Shown here in pieces: positions 27,229-35,174 of a stretch of 64,000 nt of DNA (positions within the stretch are counted from its first letter, which is position 1; each line of letters opens with the position of its first letter). Where the stretch lies: NCBI GenBank assembly GCA_963785585.1, contig CAWAVW010000003.1, positions 186,001-250,000 of the forward strand, written 5' to 3'. The translations under genes and the position numbers were made by a program. The notes beneath the pieces were generated by a model. The model had not been told where the DNA came from. It saw only the letters and a program-made list of their open reading frames with translations, and ran no database searches. This stretch comes from Palsa-295 sp963785585 (lineage in GTDB: Bacteria; Acidobacteriota; Terriglobia; Acidiferrales; UBA7541).

Positions 27229-27899
27229 CAGCGCAGCCCCCGCGCCGCTCGTTGCGCGTGCGTCCAGTAGTACACACCGCCCAGTAACGCGAGCGAAATT
27301 CCCACATCCGCGCCGCACCACAGCAGCGCTCGCCGCATCTCGCCCGATTCCACCGCAAAATAAATCGCGATCGGAATCGTCTCCGTCCGTCCCGGAATGT
27401 CTCCCGCGATCATCAGCGTCGCGCCAAATTCCCCCAGCGCTCGCGCGAACGCCAAAATCGTTCCGGCCATCACGCCCGGCCACGCGAGCGGCAACGCCAC
27501 TTCACGGAACACGCGCCACTCCGAAGCTCCCAGCGTCCGCGCTGCTTCCAACAAATTCGGGTCCACCAGTTCAAACGCAGCCCGCGCCGCCACATACATC
27601 AGTGGCAAAGACACCACCACCGCCGCAATCACCGTCGCTGGCCACGAAAACACGACCGTCGCCTCAAATCGCAGCAACAACTGGCCAATCGGTCCGCGTC
27701 GCCCGAAAATGAGTAGCAGGAAAAATCCAACCACGGTAGGAGGCAGCACCAGCGGCAGCAGAAACAGGCAGTCCACCAGAACGGCGAGAAAGCCTCGGCG
27801 ATTGCCGCGCCACGCCGCCGCGCCCACACCCACAAACAATGTAATGGCCGTCGCCACCACACTGGTGGCCAGCGAGATCCAAAGCGGAGATAAGTCCAT
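27228..27899 (-). CDS. modB: Molybdate ABC transporter permease
   Basis: Inner-membrane permease, 223 residues, with about five hydrophobic helices. It carries the EAA loop LEAARTLGASEWRVFREVALPLAWPG, typical of ModB, followed by GTILAFARALGEFGATLMIAG. I use the ATG at 27899; a TTG one codon earlier is in frame. The gene starts 21 bases after modA and its stop overlaps the modC start. Confidence 0.93.
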   Translation of the reverse strand: MDLSPLWISLATSVVATAITLFVGVGAAAWRGNRRGFLAVLVDCLFLLPLVLPPTVVGFFLLLIFGRRGPIGQLLLRFEATVVFSWPATVIAAVVVSLPLMYVAARAAFELVDPNLLEAARTLGASEWRVFREVALPLAWPGVMAGTILAFARALGEFGATLMIAGDIPGRTETIPIAIYFAVESGEMRRALLWCGADVGISLALLGGVYYWTHAQRAARGLR

Positions 27900-27920
27900 C
27901 AAGCGGGGATTGTATATGGA

Positions 27921-28742
27921 TCAGTTCTTATCGGCTTGCTTTTCCGCGGCCGAAAATCCGTACTTCACAAACACGCCGCGCGCGTCGTCGCTCGCCAGGA
28001 AATCCAGAAACGCCTTTGCCAGCTCCGGGCTCTTCGTCGCTTGCAGCACCGCCGCCGGATACACGATCGGATCGTGCGAATCCGCCGGCGCCGTCGCCAC
28101 CACGCGCACCGCCGACGAAGTCCGGGCGTCCGTCCCGTACACGAATCCCGCATCGGCATTGCCGGTCTCCACGAACGTCAGCACCGCACGCACATCCTTC
28201 GCGTACACGATTTTTTTCCAAACGGCCTCGAACAGTCCAAGGTGCTCGAGCGTCTGCTGCGCATACTGGCCTGCCGGCACCGTGTTGGGCTCGCCCAGCG
28301 CGATGGCCTTCACTTCGGGCCGCATCAGATCCTCGATTTTTTGCACCACTTTCGAATCCCGCGGCGCGACGAGCACCAGCGTGTTCAGCACAATGTCGCG
28401 GCGCGTCCCTTTCCGCAGCAATCCCTCTTCCTCCATTGCGTTCATCTGTTTCTCGGCCGCCGAAAAAAATAGGTCCGCCGGGGCGCCCTGCTCGATCTGA
28501 TGTTGCAGCGTTCCCGACCCGCCGAAATTCAGCGCGATCTTCGCCCCCGGCACGCGCTTCTCGTACATCGGCGCGATTTCATCCAGCGCATCTTTCAAGC
28601 TGATCGCCGCCGAAACAGTAATTGACCCGCCCTGCTGCGCCAGTCCCGTTGCTGGAAACGCCGCCGCGACTGCCGCAAAAAAAACAAGGAGGCCGGCAAT
28701 CACCGGCCTCCTCATCTTGAAACCGCTCACTTCGTAGGTCAT
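27921..28742 (-). CDS. modA: Molybdate-binding periplasmic protein
   Basis: Periplasmic oxyanion-binding protein, 273 residues, that feeds ModBC. It has a signal peptide (about 10-36, ending GLAQQ). Ligand-site segments are VSAAISLKDAL, NFGGSGTLQHQIEQGAPADLFFSA, and ALGEPNTVPAGQYAQQ; VYGTDARTSSAVRVV is the second-lobe motif. GGAG lies 9 bases before the ATG at 28742; an in-frame ATG nine codons later would give a tighter signal peptide. No recognisable ModE box was seen upstream. Confidence 0.92.
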   Translation of the reverse strand: MTYEVSGFKMRRPVIAGLLVFFAAVAAAFPATGLAQQGGSITVSAAISLKDALDEIAPMYEKRVPGAKIALNFGGSGTLQHQIEQGAPADLFFSAAEKQMNAMEEEGLLRKGTRRDIVLNTLVLVAPRDSKVVQKIEDLMRPEVKAIALGEPNTVPAGQYAQQTLEHLGLFEAVWKKIVYAKDVRAVLTFVETGNADAGFVYGTDARTSSAVRVVATAPADSHDPIVYPAAVLQATKSPELAKAFLDFLASDDARGVFVKYGFSAAEKQADKN

Positions 28743-28794
28743 CGCACAATTCTCCGGCGCATCGCTTGCAGAGACTCCGCCTTCGGCCGCTCAA

Positions 28795-29502
28795 CTAGCG
28801 TTGCGGGGCAGGAGTCGCGGGCGTAGCGGGCGTTGCCCTCGGTGCGGGAGCAGGCGCTGGAGCAGGGGCGGCTCCCGGTTCGCCCGACGCGGCAGGAGCT
28901 GCCTCCGGCTTTGCATTCGGGTCCGGCGGCAGCATTTGCTTCAGCACCGGATAGTCGTCTTGCATCCCGCGCAACACGGTCATCGCTGCTTTGCCATCGA
29001 TCTGCATTCCCGCTTCTTGAGACTCTCGCACCACCAAGGGGCTTTCCTTCACCAGCTTTTGCCCCAGCGGCGATTCGTAAAACTTCGTCAGCCCCGCAAT
29101 GTCCTCGCTGGTGAAATGCTTGGCGTACACATGCACCGTCGCGTCGGTCACCGGTGCCGACGGCGCGGCCGCCGCGAAACGTTCCTTAAACGTCGCCATG
29201 AACTTCGGTACCTGATCCTGCTGCAACGCGCGGCTCACACCCTGTTGCACCTGTTGCGTAAGTGCCGCTTGCATGTTGTCGCCCATCTTCGAAATTTCCG
29301 TCAAGTCCAGCAAATGCCGGATCGCCGCATCCTTGGCCGGATCGAGTTTCTCCGCTTTCGCCGAATCCGACGTCTGGCCCGGTTGCGCGGGCGTTCCCGG
29401 CGCGTGTTGTGCCGGCTGGTTCAGCGACGGAGGCGCGGATTGCGCCATGGCCGGTCCCGCCGACGCCAGCGCCGCGATGATCAGGGCAGTTCTCAACTTC
29501 AT
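28795..29502 (-). CDS. Exported DUF2059 domain protein
   Basis: A 235-residue exported protein. Signal peptide (1-20, ending AMAQS), a Pro/Gln-rich linker, then a helical DUF2059 domain (about 60-190: AIRHLLDLTEISKMGDNMQ, then KHFTSEDIAGLTKFYESPLGQKLVKESP, which is the signature region). The last 40 residues are low-complexity Pro/Ala/Thr. AGGAG precedes the ATG at 29502 at good spacing. DUF2059 function is unknown. It lies 52 bases upstream of modA on the same strand, so the two may be co-transcribed, an unusual context. Confidence 0.85.
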   Translation of the reverse strand: MKLRTALIIAALASAGPAMAQSAPPSLNQPAQHAPGTPAQPGQTSDSAKAEKLDPAKDAAIRHLLDLTEISKMGDNMQAALTQQVQQGVSRALQQDQVPKFMATFKERFAAAAPSAPVTDATVHVYAKHFTSEDIAGLTKFYESPLGQKLVKESPLVVRESQEAGMQIDGKAAMTVLRGMQDDYPVLKQMLPPDPNAKPEAAPAASGEPGAAPAPAPAPAPRATPATPATPAPQR

Positions 29503-29661
29503 TGGATCTCCTGTTTTTCGGTCCGGGCTTTCGTCCTGCCCTGACAATCGAGTTTTAGAATCGTATCGAACGAGTTCTGTATAAGCAATTCTACCGCTTC
29601 ACGCCCTTCCTTCTTCACTTCGACTAGCTGCCTTGCCGCGCGGTGTGATAATTTCACCGGC

Positions 29662-29748
29662 ATGAACCTATCGAGCGCCTGTCTAAATCAATTCCGCGGT
29701 GGCTTTCGCGGTCTCCCTTTGGGTGCTCGCGGGACCGCAACCGAATGA
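29662..29748 (+). CDS. Possible 28-residue upstream ORF of pcm
   Basis: A short frame starting ATG at 29662 and ending in a TGA that overlaps the pcm ATG (ATGA at 29745-29748). Its product would be 28 residues, rich in Gly, Arg and Leu, with no recognisable motif. There is no strong Shine-Dalgarno site for it, but there is none for pcm either, so translational coupling is possible. This could equally be chance. Confidence 0.2.
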   Translation: MNLSSACLNQFRGGFRGLPLGARGTATE

Positions 29749-30458
29749 CTTGGTTCACTCATTCCCGCAGCCCCGCCGCTACGACTTCGGCACGACAATT
29801 CGACTCCGCCCGGGCCGAAATGGTTGCGCGACAGATTCGCGACCGCGGCGTTCGCTCGCCCGCTGTACTCGACGCCATGCTCGCCGTCCCGCGCCATGAA
29901 TTCGTCTCCGCGTCGCATTGGATCGAAGCGTACGACGATAAGCCCGTCCAAATCGGCAACGCCCAGACGATTTCGCAACCCTACATCGTCGCCGCGATGG
30001 CCGAAGCGCTTGCGCTCAAATCCGCCGATCGCGTTCTTGAAATCGGTTGCGGCTCCGGCTATCAAGCCGCTGTGCTGTCCCATCTCGCGAGGGAAGTGAT
30101 TGCCATCGAATTCATCCCGGCTCTCGCCGAATCCGCGCGCGCCCGCCTCGCGCGTCTGGGTTATCGCAACATTACGGTTGCGTTGGCCGATGGCTCGGTC
30201 GGCTGGCCCTCGTCCGCGCCGTTCGACGCCATCATCGTCAGCGCCGCCGCTCCCGCCGTCCCCGCGCCGCTCATCGAACAGCTCGCCGAAGGCGGGCGCC
30301 TCCTCCTGCCCGTCGGAAACGCGGGCGAACAAGATCTCGTCCTCTTCGTGAAAAGGGAAGGCCGCGCGACCCAACAAACTCTGTTTCCTTGCCGCTTCGT
30401 TCCGCTTCTCGGCCAAAACGGTTGGCGAGTCTCTCCGAATGGCTCGCTGGAACGATGA
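29745..30458 (+). CDS. pcm: Protein-L-isoaspartate O-methyltransferase
   Basis: SAM-dependent repair enzyme that methylates isoaspartyl residues in damaged proteins. Features: MVARQIRDRGVRSPAVLDAM and VPRHEFV at the N-terminus, AQTISQPYIVAAMAEAL, motif I LEIGCGSGYQAAVLS, and FDAIIVSAAAPAVPAPLIEQLAEGGRLLLPVG near the C-terminus. Length 237 aa. The first 25 residues before MVARQIR are not conserved; an ATG at 29820 would give a more usual N-terminus, but neither start has a clear ribosome site. Its stop overlaps the start of the following glycosyltransferase (ATGA). Confidence 0.93.
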   Translation: MTWFTHSRSPAATTSARQFDSARAEMVARQIRDRGVRSPAVLDAMLAVPRHEFVSASHWIEAYDDKPVQIGNAQTISQPYIVAAMAEALALKSADRVLEIGCGSGYQAAVLSHLAREVIAIEFIPALAESARARLARLGYRNITVALADGSVGWPSSAPFDAIIVSAAAPAVPAPLIEQLAEGGRLLLPVGNAGEQDLVLFVKREGRATQQTLFPCRFVPLLGQNGWRVSPNGSLER

Positions 30459-31222
30459 CCCCGCCGCCCGAACTCTCCATCATCATTCCCGCCTACAATG
30501 AAGAGCGCCGCCTGCCTCGCACCCTTACTCGCATCCGCGAGTATTTTGCCGACCGCACTCACTCGATGTCGCTTCACCAGATCGAAGTTCTCGTTGTGGA
30601 CGATGGTTCCACCGACTCGACCGCTCGCATCGCCGACGAATGGTCCCGCGAATGGTCGTCGGTGCGTTTGGTCTCGAATGGCGATAACCGCGGAAAAGGT
30701 TACAGCGTTCGCCACGGCATGCTCGCCGCGTACGGCCGGATTGCGCTGTTCACCGACGCCGATCTTTCCTCGCCCATCGAAGAAGCCGAAAAACTTTTCG
30801 CCGCCATCGACGCCGGAAACCAGGTTGCCATCGGCTCCCGCGCCATCGATCGCTCGCTCATTGCCGTACGCCAATCCGTGATGCGCGAAAGTGCCGGCAA
30901 AATTTTTAACTTATTCGTGCGCCTCTTCACCGGGCTGCCCTTTCACGACACCCAGTGCGGCTTCAAAATGTTCGTTCGCGAACCGTCCCGTATCGTTTTC
31001 GAGCAGCAGCGCATCGAAGGCTTCGGCTTCGATCCCGAAATTCTCTTTCTCGCCAAGCGCCACGGCCTGCGCGCCGCCGAAATCCCCGTCCGCTGGGCGC
31101 ACGACGACGCCACAAAAGTTCACGTCATACGCGACAGCATCCTGATGTTCGGCGACTTGATCTACATCCGCTGGAACTGGTTGTGGGGACGCTACCCGAA
31201 GCGCCCGAAAAAACTGCGCTGA
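30455..31222 (+). CDS. Family 2 glycosyltransferase, dolichyl/polyprenyl-phosphate sugar synthase-like
   Basis: GT2 enzyme of 255 residues with the arrangement of dolichyl-phosphate glucose synthases: LSIIIPAYNEERRLPRTL, VLVVDDGSTDSTARIA, GDNRGKGYSVRHGMLAA, FTDADLSSPIEE, GSRAIDR, FHDTQCGFKMF and EIPVRWAHDDATKV. It probably transfers a hexose to a polyprenyl phosphate on the cytoplasmic face. No C-terminal membrane anchor of the DPM1/Arn type is visible. The start at 30455 overlaps the pcm stop (ATGA), so it is translationally coupled. It meets the DinB-like gene tail to tail only 4 bases later. Confidence 0.88.
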   Translation: MTPPPELSIIIPAYNEERRLPRTLTRIREYFADRTHSMSLHQIEVLVVDDGSTDSTARIADEWSREWSSVRLVSNGDNRGKGYSVRHGMLAAYGRIALFTDADLSSPIEEAEKLFAAIDAGNQVAIGSRAIDRSLIAVRQSVMRESAGKIFNLFVRLFTGLPFHDTQCGFKMFVREPSRIVFEQQRIEGFGFDPEILFLAKRHGLRAAEIPVRWAHDDATKVHVIRDSILMFGDLIYIRWNWLWGRYPKRPKKLR

Positions 31223-31226
31223 CGTT

Positions 31227-31799
31227 CTACTTCTTGTCTTTCTGCGCCGTCGGAGGCAGCAATCCGTTCAGCCGCAGATACATCGCCTGCATGCTGTAGT
31301 GGTCGGTGAATTCATTCGTCAGGATGATCAGCGCCGCCGCCCGTGAAAACGGGTGATCGCCAAACACCTTGATCGGCTCGCCCAGATTCGAATCGTCCGC
31401 CTTCGCAAGCGCCTGCGTGCATACATCGAACGATGCTTTCAGCGCCGGCACCAGCTTGTCCTTCGGATCGGTGTCGCTCGGTTTATCCGCCGTTGGCAAG
31501 GTGATGCCGCCGTATTTGGAGCACAGCCCGTTGTTCGCATTGATGATGTGCACGATCAAATGCCCAAACGTAATCTGTGCCGGAGTCGGCTTGTAATCGT
31601 ACTTATCGGCCGGCATTTCCTCCGCCGCGGCAATCGTACTTTTCGATTTCTGCTCCAGCATCAAACGCACGAAATTCGTCACCGGGTTGGTTTCCACGGC
31701 GGGTGCCGCCGCCGGAGCGCTCGCCGCCTGCTGCGCGCTTGCGCTCGAAACCGCCATCGCCATACATCCAATCGCCACCGCCGCCAGCATCCGCTTCAT
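31227..31799 (-). CDS. Exported DinB-like protein
   Basis: A 190-residue protein with a clear signal peptide (KRMLAAVAIGCMAMAVSSASA) and a four-helix DinB/YfiT-like body. Likely metal-binding positions are the His in TFGHLIVHIINANNGLCSKY and in DHYSMQAMYLRLNG, the usual His-x3-His pattern. AGGAGG precedes the ATG at 31799. Exported DinB-domain proteins are frequent in acidobacteria; their biochemical role is not established, with thiol-dependent transferase activity known for cytoplasmic relatives. Confidence 0.82.
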   Translation of the reverse strand: MKRMLAAVAIGCMAMAVSSASAQQAASAPAAAPAVETNPVTNFVRLMLEQKSKSTIAAAEEMPADKYDYKPTPAQITFGHLIVHIINANNGLCSKYGGITLPTADKPSDTDPKDKLVPALKASFDVCTQALAKADDSNLGEPIKVFGDHPFSRAAALIILTNEFTDHYSMQAMYLRLNGLLPPTAQKDKK

Positions 31800-31972
31800 C
31801 GTAATTCCTCCTGAATTTCGCCCCGCCAAAGCATAGTCGCGGCAACATGGCCAGACAACCTGTTTCGCCGCGCGCGCCGTCCCCGCAACGTCGCATTTCC
31901 GCAGCCAAACGTTCACGAAACTTTATCATTCAAAGTACTTGACAGAACGTCCCCATTTGCTACTCTGCTCCT

Positions 31973-32602
31973 ATGGCTGCTCCCAAGCTCACGTTTTCTC
32001 GCTCGGGCCCCATTCGCCCCGCCGCTCCGCTCGCCATCGACGACCACGCCCGCGACAATCTTCGCTTCATCCGCGAAACCATGGAGCGGGCCACCTCCTT
32101 CACCGCCGTCCCCGGATGGGGAGGCGTCGCCATGGGCATCACCGCCCTGGGCGCCGCGGCCATCGCCCAGCTTCAAAAAACATCCAACGCCTGGATTACC
32201 GTCTGGCTCGCCGAAGCTTTCATCGCCATCGCCATCGCCAGTTGGACCACGTACTCGAAAGCCCGCCGCGCCGGTTCGCCCGTCTTCACCGGACCCGCTC
32301 GTCGCTTCGCTTACAGTTTTGCGCCTCCCTTGTTCGTCGGCGCGCTTCTGATCGTCTTAAACGTTCGCGCCGGAATCGTCGGCCCCATTCCCGGGGAATG
32401 GCTGCTGCTGTACGGCACCGGAGTCGTCACCGGCGGCGCCTTCTCCATCCGCATCGTTCCGTTGATGGGTCTATGCTTCATGGTCCTCGGCGCGGTGGCT
32501 CTTTTCTGCCCATGGAGCTGGGGCGACGCATTTCTCGCTGCTGGTTTCGGCGGTCTTCACATTATTTTCGGCGCTTTAATTGCGAGGAACTATGGCGGCT
32601 AA
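31973..32602 (+). CDS. Integral membrane protein, partner of a winged-helix regulator
   Basis: A 209-residue membrane protein of unknown function. After a cytoplasmic N-terminus (RDNLRFIRETMERATSFTAVPGW) come about five hydrophobic helices (GVAMGITALGAAAIAQL; VWLAEAFIAIAIASWT; SFAPPLFVGALLIVL; WLLLYGTGVVTGGAFS; PLMGLCFMVLGAVALFCPW). It overlaps by 11 bases the following gene, a winged-helix regulator, a recurrent pairing in which the regulator probably controls its own operon and the membrane partner. No catalytic motif is apparent. Confidence 0.75.
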   Translation: MAAPKLTFSRSGPIRPAAPLAIDDHARDNLRFIRETMERATSFTAVPGWGGVAMGITALGAAAIAQLQKTSNAWITVWLAEAFIAIAIASWTTYSKARRAGSPVFTGPARRFAYSFAPPLFVGALLIVLNVRAGIVGPIPGEWLLLYGTGVVTGGAFSIRIVPLMGLCFMVLGAVALFCPWSWGDAFLAAGFGGLHIIFGALIARNYGG

Positions 32603-33008
32603 ATCTTCCGCGGTGCGCGCCCAGCGCGCCGATCGAAACGACGCATCTCTCCAGAAAGACCGCGACGAACGCGTCAAGCGCTCCGTCGCAGGTTCTCGCG
32701 CGTCCGAACCCGACGCCACCAGCCTCGATCGGCTGATTCACGAGCGCACGCGCCTGGCCATCATCAGTGCCCTCGCCGTCAACGAATCGCTCACCTTCAA
32801 CGAGCTGAAAACTCTGCTGCGCGTCACCGACGGCAACCTGAGCGTCCACGCCCGCAAGCTCGAAGACGCCGGTTACGTCGCCTGCGCGAAATCATTCTCC
32901 GGCCGTGTTCCGAAAACCGAATACCGCTTGTCCGCCTCGGGCCGCCGCGCTCTGGAAAAATATCTCGATCATATGGAAGCTTTAATTCGCGTTACCCGTG
33001 AAGGCTAA
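32592..33008 (+). CDS. Winged-helix transcriptional regulator
   Basis: A 138-residue protein with a basic N-terminal tail and a winged helix-turn-helix domain (about 42-125): DRLIHERTRLAIISALAV, LTFNELKTLLRVTDGNLSVHARKLEDAGYV (recognition helix region), and the wing KSFSGRVPKTEYRLSASGRRALE. This is the ArsR/MarR-like type in which the protein usually represses its own operon with a membrane-protein partner. The ATG at 32592 follows GAGGAAC and overlaps the preceding gene's end. uppS starts 30 bases after its stop. Confidence 0.85.
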   Translation: MAAKSSAVRAQRADRNDASLQKDRDERVKRSVAGSRASEPDATSLDRLIHERTRLAIISALAVNESLTFNELKTLLRVTDGNLSVHARKLEDAGYVACAKSFSGRVPKTEYRLSASGRRALEKYLDHMEALIRVTREG

Positions 33009-33038
33009 TTCATAAAAATCATTCACCCGGAACTCATC

Positions 33039-33785
33039 ATGAGCATATCGATCAGCCAACCTCTGCCGTCGAACGCGCCGCAACCGGGCCTGCACGTCGC
33101 CATTCTTCTCGATGGCAATGGGCGATGGGCCTCCACGCGCGGGCTTGCCCGTTCTGAGGGCCATCGCGCCGGAGTCGAATCCGTCCGCCGCGTTGTTCGC
33201 GCCGCGCCGTCTCTCGGCATCGGCACTCTTACTCTCTACGCGTTCTCCTCCGATAACTGGGGCCGCCCGATGAGCGAAGTCTCCTCGCTCCTGGTCCTGC
33301 TCGAGGATTATTTCCGCGCCGAAGCAGGGAAGTGCGCTGCCGAGGGAATTCGCCTGCGTGTGATCGGCCGTCGCGATCGCTTGCCGCCTTCGCTCAAGCA
33401 CGCCATCGAATCCGCCGAACGCCTTACCGCCAACGGGCGCGCTCTCGAGCTTCGAATCGCCGTGGACTATTCCTCCCGCGACGCCATTCTCCGCGCCGCC
33501 TGCTGGATGATGTCCAGCCTCGAAGTGTCGCAGCGCGAATTTTCCAAGCGCCTCGGCGAAGTCACCCACTCGACCGGCCCCGCGCTCGATGTCGATCTCT
33601 TGATCCGCACCGGTGGCGATCGCCGCCTGAGCGATTTCATGCTCTGGGAATGCGCATACGCCGAGCTGTTTTTCACTCCCGTCATGTGGCCGGACTTCCA
33701 ATCCTCCGACCTCGCCGCCGCCGTGGAAGATTTTCTCGGTCGGGAACGCCGCTTTGGCCGCCTTCCCGAAGCCGCCGCCAGCTAG
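33039..33785 (+). CDS. uppS: cis-Prenyltransferase (polyprenyl diphosphate synthase)
   Basis: A 248-residue cis-prenyltransferase making a long-chain polyprenyl diphosphate from FPP/GPP and IPP, for carriers of cell-wall and polysaccharide units. Conserved elements: ILLDGNGRWAS with catalytic Asp, EGHRAGVESVRRVV, LYAFSSDNWGRP, IRTGGDRRLSDFMLWECAYAELFFTPVMWPDF. Some positions deviate from the standard enzyme: the C-terminal motif is RTGGDRRLSDFML where E. coli-type enzymes have RTSGE-RLSNFLL, and FSSDNW replaces FSSENW. It is not beside cdsA, dxr or rseP, as the housekeeping gene often is. It may be a second, specialised copy. It ends in a shared CTAG with the convergent NUDIX gene. Confidence 0.85.
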   Translation: MSISISQPLPSNAPQPGLHVAILLDGNGRWASTRGLARSEGHRAGVESVRRVVRAAPSLGIGTLTLYAFSSDNWGRPMSEVSSLLVLLEDYFRAEAGKCAAEGIRLRVIGRRDRLPPSLKHAIESAERLTANGRALELRIAVDYSSRDAILRAACWMMSSLEVSQREFSKRLGEVTHSTGPALDVDLLIRTGGDRRLSDFMLWECAYAELFFTPVMWPDFQSSDLAAAVEDFLGRERRFGRLPEAAAS

Positions 33786-34258
33786 CCGCTGCGCGAGCCG
33801 CCGGCCATTTCAAACGCACGCAACAAAACTCGCGTCGCCACCGGCGTCAGCGAATACGCGCCGAGCTCCTCGCTCTTCACCCACGCTACGTCGGTCACAT
33901 CGCTGGCCGCGCGCGCCTCGCCGCTCACCCTCTCGCACAAGTAATCGTGAATCACGAAGTGGTACCGCACTTTCCCGTCCGCATCTCGAAAAATCCGCTC
34001 GAAGACTTCGATCATTGCGCCCACGCGCACCGTCAGCCCGGTTTCTTCGTGTAGCTCGCGCTTCACTCCCTCGACGAGCGTCTCGCCCAGCTCCAGCATG
34101 CCGCCCGGAATCGACCATTCGCCCTGTAGCGGAGGTCCGCCGCGCTTGATCAAGAGCGCGCGCCCCTCCGCAATCACCACTCCGCCCACTCCCACCAGCG
34201 GTCTTTCCGGATATTCTCGTCCGCCCGTCACTCTTTCACATCCATCCCCATTCCACAT
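33782..34258 (-). CDS. NUDIX hydrolase
   Basis: A 158-residue NUDIX pyrophosphohydrolase. The NUDIX box reads GGMLELGETLVEGVKRELHEETGL (given here from its first Gly at about residue 57), with GEWSIPG before it, as in ADP-ribose pyrophosphatase or MutT-like enzymes; substrate undefined. I use the ATG at 34258; a longer frame to 34327 has no ribosome site and would cross the promoter of the divergent gene. The stop overlaps the stop of uppS in the palindrome CTAG (33782-33785). Confidence 0.88.
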   Translation of the reverse strand: MWNGDGCERVTGGREYPERPLVGVGGVVIAEGRALLIKRGGPPLQGEWSIPGGMLELGETLVEGVKRELHEETGLTVRVGAMIEVFERIFRDADGKVRYHFVIHDYLCERVSGEARAASDVTDVAWVKSEELGAYSLTPVATRVLLRAFEMAGGSRSG

Positions 34259-34272
34259 TCTGTTTCGCGGTA

Positions 34273-34278
34273 TATAAT
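34273..34278 (+). promoter_or_regulatory. -10 element of the LysW-like gene
   Basis: A perfect TATAAT at 34273-34278, 42 bases before the GTG start at 34321. The -35 region (around 34251) is poor. Transcription from here gives a leader of about 36 bases that includes AAAGGAG at 34305-34311. Confidence 0.5.
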
Positions 34279-34320
34279 AACCCGCGAGCTGGCGTTCACC
34301 CGAGAAAGGAGAGAAAGCCC

Positions 34321-34590
34321 GTGACACGATGTCCGGAATGCGATACCGAAATTGATTTGGACGAAGACGAAGTCGAAGAGGGCGAAATTGTCGGCTGTCC
34401 CGAGTGCGACGCAGAACTCGAAGTGACCCAGACGCATCCCGTCCATCTGATCCTCATCTCCGACGAAGAAGATGACGACGAGGACGACGAAGAGACTGCC
34501 GAAAAAGTCGTCACCGGCGACGATGACGAGGCCGAAGAAGAGGAAATCGACGACGAAAAAGACGCCGACGAACTGGAAGAGGAAGAGTAG
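34321..34590 (+). CDS. LysW-like zinc-ribbon protein with a long acidic tail
   Basis: An 89-residue protein. Residues 1-40 match the LysW/ArgW carrier fold: CPECD-EIDLDEDEVEEGEIVGCPECDAELEVT, with two CPEC pairs for one zinc. LysW carries alpha-aminoadipate on the C-terminal Glu of an EDWGE tail; that motif is missing here. Instead residues 47-89 are almost all Asp and Glu, and the chain ends in four Glu. The GTG start has AAAGGAG 9 bases upstream. No lysine or arginine biosynthesis gene is near, so a carrier role is unproven; a zinc-ribbon partner protein with an acidic tail is the alternative. Confidence 0.75.
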   Translation: MTRCPECDTEIDLDEDEVEEGEIVGCPECDAELEVTQTHPVHLILISDEEDDDEDDEETAEKVVTGDDDEAEEEEIDDEKDADELEEEE

Positions 34591-34694
34591 CGCGCTGCCG
34601 CTCCGGTTGCCGGAAACCCGCGCTGTGCCGCTGCCGTCGGAACTATCAAAAGCTTTTGTTTCCGCGAACCAGGCAACTGCTTCACAAGGATGAT

Positions 34695-35111
34695 GTGACC
34701 GCTCGCCGCCTGCATCGTTTTTTACTGTGCTTTTCGCTCGCCGCGCTTTTGCCCGCGGCCGCTTCGTTCGCCCGCAGTCCCTGGCAGCAAGACCAGCCGC
34801 CCGAATCCAAGCTGCAGAAACGCGCCGAGGCGCAACTTCGCGTTTTTCACGGCACGGTCATCGACAAGCAGGAAAACCCGGTCCCCTCGAGCGTGGTCTA
34901 TCTAAAAAATGTGAAGACTCTCGCCGTCAAAACCTACATCGCCGACGATACGGCCACCTACCGCTTCAGTGGCCTCGATCCCAACGTGGACTACGAAATC
35001 CATGCCGAGCACGACAATCTCACGTCCGCCACGCGCACCATCTCCAGCTTCGACAGCCGCCGCGACATTGAAGTCACCCTGAAACTCACGAAACCCAAAT
35101 CCGAAAAGTAA
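34695..35111 (+). CDS. Exported carboxypeptidase-regulatory-like domain protein
   Basis: A 138-residue exported protein. Signal peptide (about 5-24), short Gln/Pro linker, then one beta-sandwich of the carboxypeptidase regulatory-like type (VFHGTVIDKQENPVPSSVVYL, then YRFSGLDPNVDYEIHAEH and RRDIEVTLKL). These domains are frequent in acidobacterial surface proteins and TonB receptors; here it stands alone. I use the GTG at 34695 after AAGGA, although spacing is only 4 bases. The longer frame to 34656 would precede the signal peptide by 13 residues. Confidence 0.75.
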   Translation: MTARRLHRFLLCFSLAALLPAAASFARSPWQQDQPPESKLQKRAEAQLRVFHGTVIDKQENPVPSSVVYLKNVKTLAVKTYIADDTATYRFSGLDPNVDYEIHAEHDNLTSATRTISSFDSRRDIEVTLKLTKPKSEK

Positions 35112-35174
35112 TTCTTGGCTTTTCGCCGTCGCCTTGAGCGGTCCAATGATTCATCGCGGCGCCCACCATGCTTG

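Noticed and set aside
26149..27483. Longer form of modC starting at 27483
   Set aside because: The first 85 residues are out-of-frame modB sequence; the TGATG junction at 27228 gives the proper start.
34296..34715. Minus-strand frame with long serine runs resembling a low-complexity protein
   Set aside because: The serine runs are the complement of the GAA/GAC/GAG codons of the acidic tail of the LysW-like gene.
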